Positions 18,004-26,136 of a stretch of 64,000 nt of DNA are shown here, in pieces. Each line of letters starts with the position of its first letter. Position 1 is the first letter of the stretch. The position numbers and the translations under genes are program-made. The notes under the pieces were generated by a model. It saw only the letters and a list, made by a program, of their open reading frames with translations. It made no database searches and was not told the origin of the DNA. Source of the stretch: Candidatus Gastranaerophilales bacterium (GTDB lineage: Bacteria > Cyanobacteriota > Vampirovibrionia > Gastranaerophilales > Gastranaerophilaceae); contig JAEEHV010000006.1 in NCBI GenBank assembly GCA_016280955.1, forward strand, positions 62,001 to 126,000, read 5' to 3'.

Positions 18004-18622
18004 CAATTACTTCCTGTTTTAATAGTTCTTTTTTTACTTTATCTAAAGCATTTTGTATAATTCTTGATATTCTTGACTGTGAAATATTAAATTCAGCAGC
18101 AATATCTTTCAGTTTTTTATCATAAAAATACTTAGCTTCAATTAAATCTTGTTCTCGTTGTGAAAGATTTTTCATAACTTCACAAATACGTTTTTTCAAT
18201 TCAACAATTTCGGCTTTTTCTTCGGGGTTACGTCTGCTGTCTTTTATCTGTGTCGGATTTTCAGCTTCTTCAAGTTCATCTATTGACAATATAGTTTTAT
18301 AAACAGCATCCTTAATTTGTTCTTTTTCCGTAACATCATCTTTAGCCGCATACCATTTATATCTGCGTCGCATTTCGTTTCTTATTGCCCATTTTATAGC
18401 TTTTGTTAAGTATGCGGAATTATAAACTTCATTTTTGGGAGAATTTTCAATAAGATAATAAACTGTATAATTTGATAAAGCAATTACTTCAGAAAGTTCT
18501 ATTAACCCTAATGAAGCGAACTTTTTATACTCCACCTTTGATACAGTTTCTATAATATCTTTATACTGAGAAAGATTAGCTCTGCCTTCCCTCTCCCTGT
18601 TTAATGCATTTATGTCTTTCAT
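17987..18622 (-). CDS. Sigma-70 family RNA polymerase sigma factor
   Basis: The 211-residue protein has a region-2-like segment (YLTKAIKWAIRNEMRRRYKW, about residues 71-90) and a clear region 4 near the C-terminus (LSQREQDLIEAKYFYDKKL, then FNISQSRISRIIQNALDKV), where the helix-turn-helix reads the -35 element. The linker is short and acidic, so region 3 is reduced. It resembles alternative sigma factors of the FliA/SigF type more than the housekeeping one. No anti-sigma gene is adjacent. It is first in an operon with gcvPB and the HTH/zinc-ribbon gene. No Shine-Dalgarno is evident before ATG 18622. Confidence 0.85.
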   Translation of the reverse strand: MKDINALNREREGRANLSQYKDIIETVSKVEYKKFASLGLIELSEVIALSNYTVYYLIENSPKNEVYNSAYLTKAIKWAIRNEMRRRYKWYAAKDDVTEKEQIKDAVYKTILSIDELEEAENPTQIKDSRRNPEEKAEIVELKKRICEVMKNLSQREQDLIEAKYFYDKKLKDIAAEFNISQSRISRIIQNALDKVKKELLKQEVIDEDNI

Positions 18623-18766
18623 ATATGAATATGTTACCCGAAAATGCTTATAAATGCAACAAGAGTCTGATAAAAAATCGAATTTAATTCATGTAATACT
18701 ATTAAAAATTTTTAGCTTATATACAGTTGCTTAAAATGTATGTATATATTATTATAATTAATGATT

Positions 18767-19753
18767 ATGGCAAATAAAGATTATAAAAAAAATAAGAAAG
18801 AGTCTTTTTTTACTAAACTTGTTAATTTGTTTTTTACATTGATGCTTGCTTGTGCAATAGGTACTGGCTTTTGTAATGCAGCAAACAATAATCTGAGATT
18901 TGCACAAATAAGTGATGTACATTTTTCATCTTATGAAGACAATACTTCATATAAACTTCTGAAAAATTCAACCGAACTTCTTGATGATGTTGTTACGCAG
19001 ATTAATACGTCCGGTGCATATGATTTTGTAATGTTTACAGGCGATTTGATTAATACACCTAAAGTTAGTGAGCTTGAAAAATTTATTAAACATGCTGATA
19101 AAATTATGTATCCCTGGTATGCAATTGACGGAAACCACGATATAAGCATTGACGGCGATTTATCAAAATCAAAATTTGTATCTTTGCTTACAAAATCAAA
19201 ATCAAGCATGTCAGATAAAAATATTTATTACGCATTTACACCTAAAAAAGGATACCGTGTAATTTGCCTTGATTCAATAATAGACAACAAAATTACAACC
19301 AATGGTGAAATAAGCCAACAACAGTTAGACTGGCTTCAAAACGAACTTAACAAGTATAAGAAAGAAACAATAATAATATGTACGCACGTACCGGTCTTTG
19401 AGCCTTTCTCCAGTTCTTCGCATAAATTGAAAAATGAATACGAACTAAAACGGTTAATAACATCACATACAAACCCTGTAATTGTATTGCAAGGTCATTA
19501 TCATGCAGCAAGATTATTGCAGGATGATAATGTTTTGTATATTTCATGCCCATCTTTGGTAACATTTCCAAATGCTTTCAGAGTTATTAATGTAAATACA
19601 ACAAAAAATAAAGTTAAAGTTGATGTATATTTAAAAGAAACAAGTCTAAAAGATATACAGACAAGAGCAAAAGTCAGACTTATGGGTTCAGAACTGCTTT
19701 ATGGTACTGAATCAGACAGAAATGCAAATTTTGAATTAAGAAGGGAAGATTAA
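18767..19753 (+). CDS. Exported calcineurin-like metallophosphoesterase
   Basis: The protein has a basic N-terminus, a hydrophobic core (LFFTLMLACAIGTGF) and a probable signal-peptidase site after CNA, so it is exported. The metallophosphoesterase motifs appear in order: QISDVHF, FTGDL, DGNHD, CTHVPVF and GHYHA, which together bind two metals. It should hydrolyse phosphomonoesters or diesters in the periplasm; the substrate is unknown. TATAAT at 18753-18758 ends only two bases before an upstream ATG at 18761 and eight before the ATG at 18767, and there is no Shine-Dalgarno, so a nearly leaderless start at 18767 is preferred. Its stop overlaps the next start (TAATG). Confidence 0.85.
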   Translation: MANKDYKKNKKESFFTKLVNLFFTLMLACAIGTGFCNAANNNLRFAQISDVHFSSYEDNTSYKLLKNSTELLDDVVTQINTSGAYDFVMFTGDLINTPKVSELEKFIKHADKIMYPWYAIDGNHDISIDGDLSKSKFVSLLTKSKSSMSDKNIYYAFTPKKGYRVICLDSIIDNKITTNGEISQQQLDWLQNELNKYKKETIIICTHVPVFEPFSSSSHKLKNEYELKRLITSHTNPVIVLQGHYHAARLLQDDNVLYISCPSLVTFPNAFRVINVNTTKNKVKVDVYLKETSLKDIQTRAKVRLMGSELLYGTESDRNANFELRRED

Positions 19754-20685
19754 TGGACGAATTTAAAATTAAATTTAGAGGAGTTAGAGGAAGTTATCCG
19801 GTGGCTAATGCCGGTTATCTTAAATACGGCGGAAATACATCTTGCGTTGAAATCAGAGTCGGCGGCAATCTTATTATTTTAGATGCAGGAACAGGGCTTA
19901 TTAGTCTTGGTAATGAGCTAATGCAAAAATATATCGAATCCGGTACGACTATTACAGACAGAACTCCCGTAAGATGTTCCATTTTACTGAGCCATATTCA
20001 CCTTGACCATATACAGGGATTCCCGTTTTTCAGACCTTCGCATCTGTCATCAACAAGAATGTCACTACTCGGTGGCGTAAACTATAACGAAACTCTGGAA
20101 CAGGAGCTTGCCAAACTGTTATTTACCAAGTCATTCCCGCTTGATTTGGGTGACATTGCAGCAGATTTAAAAATTATGGATTTAAATGAAACTAATTATA
20201 TTATTTTTAAATCGGGCGAAATGCCAAAGGTTATCAGAATTAATGATTTAAAAGATGGTGACTATGATGAAAATGATGTTGTCATAACTTGTTATAAATC
20301 TTATGCTCACCCTCAAAACGGAGTTTTTGTTTACAAAATAGCTTATAAAGGAAAAACTCTTGTATATGCTACGGATAAAGAAAGTTATCCGGGCGGCGAT
20401 AAAAAGCTCGTAAAATTTGCAAAAGGCTGCGACCTTATAATACATGATGCACAATATTCAACCGAGGATTATTTAAGTATATATGTTCCTAAACAAGGTT
20501 TCGGACATTCTACATTTGAAATGGCACTCGACTGCAAAAAACAGGTCGGAGCAAAGAAAATGGTATTTTTCCACTATGATCCCGGATATGATGATGAAAA
20601 ACTTGATTCATTGGCTGAAGAATATGCATCAGAAGATGCAATAATGGCATACGAAGGTTTGGAATTGGATTTATTTGCTGACTAG
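19753..20685 (+). CDS. MBL-fold metal-dependent hydrolase
   Basis: The 310-residue protein has the metallo-beta-lactamase fold motifs: FRGVRGSYP at the N-terminus, LDAGTGL, the HIHLDH metal motif near residue 80, a later aspartate in DAQYS and the final histidine in FFHYDPGY. It resembles a family sometimes found with response-regulator or cAMP-phosphodiesterase-like domains, but here stands alone without a signal peptide. The reaction is probably phosphodiester hydrolysis; that is inferred. Translation is coupled to the upstream phosphoesterase through TAATG, so the two may act together, one inside and one outside the membrane. Confidence 0.8.
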   Translation: MDEFKIKFRGVRGSYPVANAGYLKYGGNTSCVEIRVGGNLIILDAGTGLISLGNELMQKYIESGTTITDRTPVRCSILLSHIHLDHIQGFPFFRPSHLSSTRMSLLGGVNYNETLEQELAKLLFTKSFPLDLGDIAADLKIMDLNETNYIIFKSGEMPKVIRINDLKDGDYDENDVVITCYKSYAHPQNGVFVYKIAYKGKTLVYATDKESYPGGDKKLVKFAKGCDLIIHDAQYSTEDYLSIYVPKQGFGHSTFEMALDCKKQVGAKKMVFFHYDPGYDDEKLDSLAEEYASEDAIMAYEGLELDLFAD

Positions 20686-20696
20686 TGTTTATAATT

Positions 20697-21251
20697 ATGA
20701 AAACAAGTCTTTTAATCTTATTAATATTAATACTAATTTTAAGCTGCGGATACAGAAAACCGCACAAATATACTATTGATGCAGGGAAAGATGCATTTTT
20801 GCACAACAATATCGGGCTTAATTATTTACAGGACAGAATTTATTATGCAGCTATACAGGAGTTTAAAATTGCTATCCAATTAAGCCCTAATACGCAATCA
20901 ACAGCAATATTTAAAAACAATTTGGGTGAAACATATACTTTTATCGGCTATCCTGATATGGCAAAAATTTGTTTTGAAGATGCAATAAAATTGTACGGAC
21001 TTAACTTTAAATATTATCTTAATCTTGCGGATTGTTATGAGCAGCTCGGTATTACACAGTCTAAAATTGAAGAATATGAAAGTTCAATTAATGTATTTGA
21101 CAGAATATTGCTCGGAATATTGTATATTAAAACCGGACAAACCCGCAAAGGAGTAATTTTACTTGATGAATTATGTCAAAATGAGCCGGATTTGCTGATT
21201 GCTCCTGCAATAAAACAATACCTGAAAGAAGTTACCAAAGAATTACAGTAA
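20697..21251 (+). CDS. TPR-containing lipoprotein
   Basis: The leader MKTSLLILLILILILSCGYR ends in a lipobox (ILSC), so the mature protein is lipidated and envelope-anchored. The rest contains two or three tetratricopeptide-like units (FLHNNIGLNYLQDRIYYAA; FKNNLGETYTFIGYPDMA; YYLNLADCYEQLG). TPR domains mediate protein-protein contacts; no catalytic motif is seen. The ATG at 20697 is used because it gives the shortest good lipoprotein signal; a GTG at 20685 overlaps the previous stop. It is the last gene before a new promoter at 21261. Confidence 0.8.
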   Translation: MKTSLLILLILILILSCGYRKPHKYTIDAGKDAFLHNNIGLNYLQDRIYYAAIQEFKIAIQLSPNTQSTAIFKNNLGETYTFIGYPDMAKICFEDAIKLYGLNFKYYLNLADCYEQLGITQSKIEEYESSINVFDRILLGILYIKTGQTRKGVILLDELCQNEPDLLIAPAIKQYLKEVTKELQ

Positions 21252-21260
21252 TCTAGGTAC

Positions 21261-21289
21261 TTGACATTTTTTTTCTAAACGTGTAGAAT
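21261..21289 (+). promoter_or_regulatory. Consensus sigma-70 promoter
   Basis: TTGACA (21261-21266), a 17-base spacer and TAGAAT (21284-21289) give an almost perfect housekeeping promoter. Transcription should start near 21296, after an in-frame ATG at 21290, which therefore cannot be the start codon; the ATG at 21317 is the first available. Confidence 0.85.
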
Positions 21290-21316
21290 ATGGTTACTCA
21301 GGAGTGTGTGTATTTT

Positions 21317-22582
21317 ATGAAATGTAGCCCTATTCAACCAGCCCTTGGTACTAAAATACAAAAGAAAAATAAAACTAACTTTAAAGGAGTACCCTCACAC
21401 ATCGGTTATATCGACGTCAGAGATTGGCACGATGCAGTTAAGTACTGGAATATGCTTAGACGTGCAAAATACTTGGATGTTCATAGTGACGGCAGCTGCA
21501 ATTTCTATAAATATATACGTGATGAAAATTATTCATTTCTCGACAAATTAAATACACATACAGACAAATCGGAATTTATATCAAGATTTTGTGAGTTTAC
21601 GGAATTTCCGAATTTAAAGGCTGTCAGCCAAAAAATCGCTGATACTTTTGAAAGTTGCATTGAAAGTATTGCTGACAGACTGAATGTATCAACATCATCT
21701 CCCGGAGAGCCATATAAAGTTCTGGATTCCGGTTATGATCCCACATGTTCAATTGCTCTTGAAAAAGCTTTACCCGGAAGTGATTTAGATAAAGGTTATA
21801 TAATTCTTGAAGGCAATCACATGTTTAAATCCGATGAAGATGTTGTAAATACATTCTCATCAGAACTTTGGGAGGAGCTTGACCAAAGGATTGTAAGTCT
21901 TAATCACCCTGATACATTCCCGGCAATATATACAAAACAGCAAGTCAAAGATAAATTACATGAACTCAATACGGTTGCATCCGATGTTATAAATAACCCG
22001 GCAAAAAACGGTGCATTAGCTGCTGCTGGGGCTGTTATAGGTAATGCAATATTAGGTCCGTTTGGTGTACCTGTCGGCATGTTTATTTCCGGAAAGTTAA
22101 TGAATGACACGACAAAATACTTAAGATTAAAAGCATCAACCATAACAACACCACATCTTGCCGCTGAATTTAATATAGAAGTTGCAAAGAGAATTAACAG
22201 CTTATTAGGTAAAGAAGAAGCAAAAAACTTTGCTTTCTTTTCTGAAACGGTAGAGGCTAATCTGCCGCAAAATGCTTGGAATAAAACAGATGAATTATTT
22301 GATGAAATAAAAGATTCTGTTTTTGTAAAAAATTCAAATGTAACACAGATTAATGCCTGGATAAGCAAAATAAGAAGCGGATATATGAAGGAAAAACTCA
22401 AACAAAGAACAAATATATCAAGGGACTTTAAATATAATATGACAACAGAGGAAAGGTATGATTTGATTAAAGATTTAATCAAATATTCCTCAGAAGATCA
22501 GAGCTCAAAATATTCTAAAATCTTCAAAAATGACGACAACATAAAAGAACGTTACCGAACTCTTTTAAGGGAATTGGCATAA
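21317..22582 (+). CDS. Lineage-type protein with N-terminal NFKG peptide and glycine-zipper segment
   Basis: I recognise no known family in this 421-residue protein. It begins MKCSPIQPALGTKIQ and reaches NKTNFKGV at residues 18-25, a peptide shared in form with several other proteins of the window. A small-residue hydrophobic stretch in the middle (ALAAAGAVIGNAILGPFGVP) could be a membrane hairpin or glycine zipper; the remainder is soluble and helical. The start is ATG 21317, with AGGAG 12 bases upstream, because the consensus promoter begins transcription after the alternative ATG at 21290. It overlaps the following PHP-domain gene by TAATG, implying related roles. Confidence 0.72.
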   Translation: MKCSPIQPALGTKIQKKNKTNFKGVPSHIGYIDVRDWHDAVKYWNMLRRAKYLDVHSDGSCNFYKYIRDENYSFLDKLNTHTDKSEFISRFCEFTEFPNLKAVSQKIADTFESCIESIADRLNVSTSSPGEPYKVLDSGYDPTCSIALEKALPGSDLDKGYIILEGNHMFKSDEDVVNTFSSELWEELDQRIVSLNHPDTFPAIYTKQQVKDKLHELNTVASDVINNPAKNGALAAAGAVIGNAILGPFGVPVGMFISGKLMNDTTKYLRLKASTITTPHLAAEFNIEVAKRINSLLGKEEAKNFAFFSETVEANLPQNAWNKTDELFDEIKDSVFVKNSNVTQINAWISKIRSGYMKEKLKQRTNISRDFKYNMTTEERYDLIKDLIKYSSEDQSSKYSKIFKNDDNIKERYRTLLRELA

Positions 22583-23979
22583 TGAATATTTTATCAATTG
22601 AATACAATTACAGACCGGCTCAGCGAGTCAATTTTAGACAGGCTGAATTACCAATAAAACCTGTCGTTACAAAATCAGCTGAATATACTGTTGAGTCACT
22701 CGCATTATGTGCTGCTGCCGTTACAGGAGCAGTAATTGCAAAAAAGAATATACCTGATAAATATATTAAAACATTAGCAAAAGATTTATCCAAAGAGCTT
22801 AATAAAGAAATTAAGATTTCAGATTTAAAATCTATAATGACAAAAAATGACTTTTTTAAAGCAGTTAAAGGATTAAAAGAAGAAAATTATATTGCCTCAA
22901 AAGAAAATATTGCAAACGGAACATTTATTGCTGATTTTCATTCTCATTCGGATTTTTCTGACGGAACTGCAACTGTAGATAAAATCCTTAGTCAGGCAGC
23001 CGAATATGCTGATAAACTAAATAAAATTAACGGTAAAAAGTTCCTTTTTGCACTTTCCGACCACGACGGCATAGATGGTGTCAAAGAAGCATTAAAAATT
23101 ATTGCACAAAATCCTGAAAAGTATAAAAATGTAAAATTTATACCGGCAGCCGAATTGAGTATGCCGATAAATTGCGAACACGGGAGCATAAAACGTTCAA
23201 ACAGCAAAAATGCTGTTGAGATGGCCGAGCTTTTAATCTACGGAATTAATCCGTTTTCCGAACATACAAATAAATACTTTTCTAACTTATATGCACTAAG
23301 GAGAAATGGAGTTATCAATACCTTAAAAATAGCATCGGAAAAGCTGCCTGATATAAAGTTTTCAGAAGAAGAATACAACAAATTTTTTAACAGAAAAAAA
23401 ACTCCATACTGCATGCTTAATCAACATTGGCGTTTATTTCAATACATCAATATTAAAGCCAGAATTACACATATTGCAGAAGCTATTGGTAAGAATCCTG
23501 AGGAATTATATCAGGAAATTATGTCTGATATGGGAAAAGGAACAACAGTACACGGAAAATGTCTTGATGAATATATAAAAGCGAAAAACCTGCCTGAAAA
23601 TTCACCTACATATCTGAGTGAGGTTTCATTGCTTAAAGATGAAATCTGCCCGAAAATTGAAGGTCCGTTATTGCATGCTCCTTATGAAAGTTCCTATAGT
23701 AATATTCTTGAATATGCAGATAATGAAAATGCAGTTTTGGGTTTTGCGCATCCTGTATTTACAATACAAAACATGCACAAAGATAACATTATTAAAAATA
23801 TTCAGGAAATGATTAATAAATCAAAAGGCAAATTAATATATTCAGAAAATTACCATCAGGCTTATCCGTCCAAGTATGTAAGCAATAATGATATCAATGC
23901 GGCAAATGATATAATGAATCAGTTAAAACTGATTCCTATAGGTGGCAGAGATATGCACAGAGATAATTTCAAGTTTTAA
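22582..23979 (+). CDS. PHP-domain phosphoesterase with lineage-type N-terminus
   Basis: Residues 1-110 contain the N-terminal peptide (RVNFRQAE, residues 15-22) and a short hydrophobic stretch (SLALCAAAVTGAVIAK). A PHP domain follows: FHSHSDFSDG near residue 120, LSDHDGIDG, AAELSMP, and in the C-terminal part FAHPVF and GGRDMH. These His/Asp/Glu residues would bind metals for phosphoester hydrolysis, as in histidinol phosphatase-type or nucleotide phosphatases. The long insert between motifs is unusual for the family. Substrate unknown. Translationally coupled to the preceding gene. Confidence 0.8.
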   Translation: MNILSIEYNYRPAQRVNFRQAELPIKPVVTKSAEYTVESLALCAAAVTGAVIAKKNIPDKYIKTLAKDLSKELNKEIKISDLKSIMTKNDFFKAVKGLKEENYIASKENIANGTFIADFHSHSDFSDGTATVDKILSQAAEYADKLNKINGKKFLFALSDHDGIDGVKEALKIIAQNPEKYKNVKFIPAAELSMPINCEHGSIKRSNSKNAVEMAELLIYGINPFSEHTNKYFSNLYALRRNGVINTLKIASEKLPDIKFSEEEYNKFFNRKKTPYCMLNQHWRLFQYINIKARITHIAEAIGKNPEELYQEIMSDMGKGTTVHGKCLDEYIKAKNLPENSPTYLSEVSLLKDEICPKIEGPLLHAPYESSYSNILEYADNENAVLGFAHPVFTIQNMHKDNIIKNIQEMINKSKGKLIYSENYHQAYPSKYVSNNDINAANDIMNQLKLIPIGGRDMHRDNFKF

Positions 23980-24003
23980 ACAAAAATTTATTCAGTTTCA
24001 CTA

Positions 24004-24032
24004 TTGCACTAAATTTTCAATTATGATAGAAT
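24004..24032 (+). promoter_or_regulatory. Sigma-70 promoter with extended -10
   Basis: TTGCAC (24004-24009), a 17-base spacer and TAGAAT (24027-24032), preceded by TATGA, form a strong promoter for the small gene at 24078. The -10 matches the one at 21284. Confidence 0.75.
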
Positions 24033-24077
24033 TTTTTTGTGGAGTTAATGCTCCGAAAATTTAACAGAGGGGTGTCT

Positions 24078-24326
24078 ATGCAAGTTTCTGCCATTAGTGT
24101 CCAAAATAATAACGGTTTTATGATGTCAAATTCAATCGGACTATATAATAATCGTTTTAATGAACAACAAGTTGCCGATACTTCATTTAATTCTTTAAAC
24201 CCCTATATCAATTCTAAAAAAAATAGTTCTGTTGAAAATGGTCCAATAGTTTTTGATAGCATAAATCAATGGAAAAACTTTTGTCACAGACAAATTTTAG
24301 GCGAAAAACTTAATATAATAGCATAG
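24078..24326 (+). CDS. Small lineage-type protein, unknown function
   Basis: This 82-residue protein has no recognisable domain. It is Asn/Ser-rich in the first half (VQNNNGFMMSNSIGLYNN) and ends with a helix containing WKNFCHRQILGEKL. The ATG at 24078 has AGAGGGG upstream; the longer in-frame reading from a GTG at 24039 would begin at the transcription start. It lies four bases before ribF and is probably co-transcribed with it. Confidence 0.6.
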   Translation: MQVSAISVQNNNGFMMSNSIGLYNNRFNEQQVADTSFNSLNPYINSKKNSSVENGPIVFDSINQWKNFCHRQILGEKLNIIA

Positions 24327-24330
24327 AAGC

Positions 24331-25194
24331 ATGAGTATCGGTTTAGTATTAGGTTTTTTTGACGGTGTACATATAGCTCACAGAGCTGTAATAAAATGTG
24401 CGTTAGAATGTTGTGATAATGTTAAATTAATTACATTTAAAGAATCTCCTGCAGTATATTTTGGCGCAAAAGCAGAATATATATATTCTAGAGAAGATTC
24501 TGTAAATAGAATTCTTTCGTTAGGTGTTAACGAGGTTATTGAACTTAATTTCCCCGACATTGCATCAATGAGCGCAGATGATTATTTGAATTATCTGGCT
24601 GAAACATATTCTCCGGACTTTATCTTTACCGGTTTTAATCATACTTTTGGTGCTAATAAATCAGGGAATCCCCAATATTTATCACTAAATTCAAATAAAT
24701 TCGGCTTCAAATATATATGTGTAGAGCCGGTTAAATATGACAATCAAGTTGTAAGTTCTTCTTTAATTAAACAGTATCTTAAATCAGGTGACGTATATCA
24801 GGCAGCAAAACTGTTACAGAATAAGTTTTATATTGAAGGGACTGTTATATCAGGTTCTAAAATCGGCAGAACAATAGGTTTTCCGACAGCTAATATTATA
24901 TATCCCGAAGAAATTGTCAAACTGCCTTACGGTGTATATTCAGTAAGTGTTATCATAAATAACTATTCTAACAAATCTTATAAAGGAATTTTAAACTGGG
25001 GATATAAGCCTACATTAAATAATACTTCAGAACCTATCGCAGAAGTTCATATATTAGAATTTAACGATGATATTTATGACAAACAGATTAAAGTTATATT
25101 TGACAAATTTATAAGAAATGAGATTAAATTTAATAATTTAGAAGAATTAAAATTACAAATTAATAAGGATAAGTTAGCATGCTTAGAGTTGTAA
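24331..25194 (+). CDS. ribF: Bifunctional riboflavin kinase / FMN adenylyltransferase
   Basis: RibF converts riboflavin to FMN and then FAD. The N-terminal nucleotidyltransferase domain has GFFDGVHIAH, where the family has a HIGH-like motif, and an FNHTFGANKSG segment. The C-terminal kinase domain contains GRTIGFPTANI and YGVYSV, with NWGYKPT and EVHILEF at the end. The 287-residue length is a little short. No FMN riboswitch is visible upstream. It overlaps the following gene by 16 bases. Confidence 0.92.
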   Translation: MSIGLVLGFFDGVHIAHRAVIKCALECCDNVKLITFKESPAVYFGAKAEYIYSREDSVNRILSLGVNEVIELNFPDIASMSADDYLNYLAETYSPDFIFTGFNHTFGANKSGNPQYLSLNSNKFGFKYICVEPVKYDNQVVSSSLIKQYLKSGDVYQAAKLLQNKFYIEGTVISGSKIGRTIGFPTANIIYPEEIVKLPYGVYSVSVIINNYSNKSYKGILNWGYKPTLNNTSEPIAEVHILEFNDDIYDKQIKVIFDKFIRNEIKFNNLEELKLQINKDKLACLEL

Positions 25195-26135
25195 TTATCG
25201 GATACGGAGAAATGTTTACAAACCTTATTGCCGGCACATTGGATGCAAATTGTGAAATTGTCGGAGTATTCAGAAAAGAAATGACAAAATTACCTGCAAT
25301 AATTCGTAAATTTAAGGATATGTTTTTGCCTTCACTTGATTATAATTATATAAAAAGTTATAATCTGCATGAAATAAACGCAAGAAGTGTTAATTCCGAA
25401 AAATTTAAAAAGGCACTGTTAAAATTAAATCCGGATATAATTCTTGTCGGCTCATGGGGAGAAAAAATTTCCAAGGAAATATATAATTTACCGACAATAG
25501 CAGCAATAAATGCGCATCCGTCACTATTACCAAAATACCGCGGGCCAAATCCATACTTTTGGACTATCAGAAATCGTGAATTATCAAGCGGTGTGACATT
25601 TCACATTATTGATGAAAATTTTGATACCGGAGCAATACTCGCCCAAGAAGAAATTAAAATTTTCCCGTCAGACACCGGAAAGACTTTAAAAGACCGAACT
25701 GTATTAGCAGCAAGAGGTGTGGTTTGTGAGTTATTAAAAGACCTTGGCGAAGATATAATTATACCGTTAACACAAATTGAAGATAAATCAAGTTATTACT
25801 CACAACCATCTGATTTAGAATTAGATTTTAGGAACTCCGCTGAAGAAAATTATGCGCTTATACGAGCAATCTATCCATGGGGAAATGCTTATTTCTACAA
25901 TGAAACGAGATGTATGGCTGCAATGGTACATGGTACAGAGATTTTGGAAAATAAAACGGAATTCTCACACCCGGGCACCGTAACAGGAATTAATATTAAT
26001 AACAAAACTATTGACATTTTATGCGGTGACAACAAAATATTGAGAATTAAATCAGAAAACTACAATACTTACGACAGATTTTTTACTAAATCTGCCATAA
26101 AATATGACTTTAAAATAGGGCATATCTTACATTAG
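25179..26135 (+). CDS. Formyltransferase, Fmt-like
   Basis: The N-terminal formyltransferase domain keeps the catalytic set: Asn and His in INAHPSLLPKYRGPNPYFWT and Asp in NFDTGAIL. The C-terminal half looks like the methionyl-tRNA formyltransferase C-domain (IRAIYPWGNAYF, then HPGTVTGI). Length (318) equals Fmt. The opening residues (LRVVIIGYGEMF) differ from the usual Fmt start (GTPEFA), so it may be a divergent Fmt, a paralogue, or a sugar-amine N-formyltransferase. It would use 10-formyl-tetrahydrofolate. It overlaps ribF and ends one base from the convergent dehydrogenase gene. Confidence 0.75.
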   Translation: MLRVVIIGYGEMFTNLIAGTLDANCEIVGVFRKEMTKLPAIIRKFKDMFLPSLDYNYIKSYNLHEINARSVNSEKFKKALLKLNPDIILVGSWGEKISKEIYNLPTIAAINAHPSLLPKYRGPNPYFWTIRNRELSSGVTFHIIDENFDTGAILAQEEIKIFPSDTGKTLKDRTVLAARGVVCELLKDLGEDIIIPLTQIEDKSSYYSQPSDLELDFRNSAEENYALIRAIYPWGNAYFYNETRCMAAMVHGTEILENKTEFSHPGTVTGININNKTIDILCGDNKILRIKSENYNTYDRFFTKSAIKYDFKIGHILH

Positions 26136-26136
26136 T

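Noticed and set aside
21904-22482. Long antisense reading frame (192 codons) inside the 21317 gene
   Set aside because: It has no ribosome site or promoter, mirrors the hydrophobic segment of the sense protein, and lies wholly within a gene supported by promoter, Shine-Dalgarno and translational coupling.
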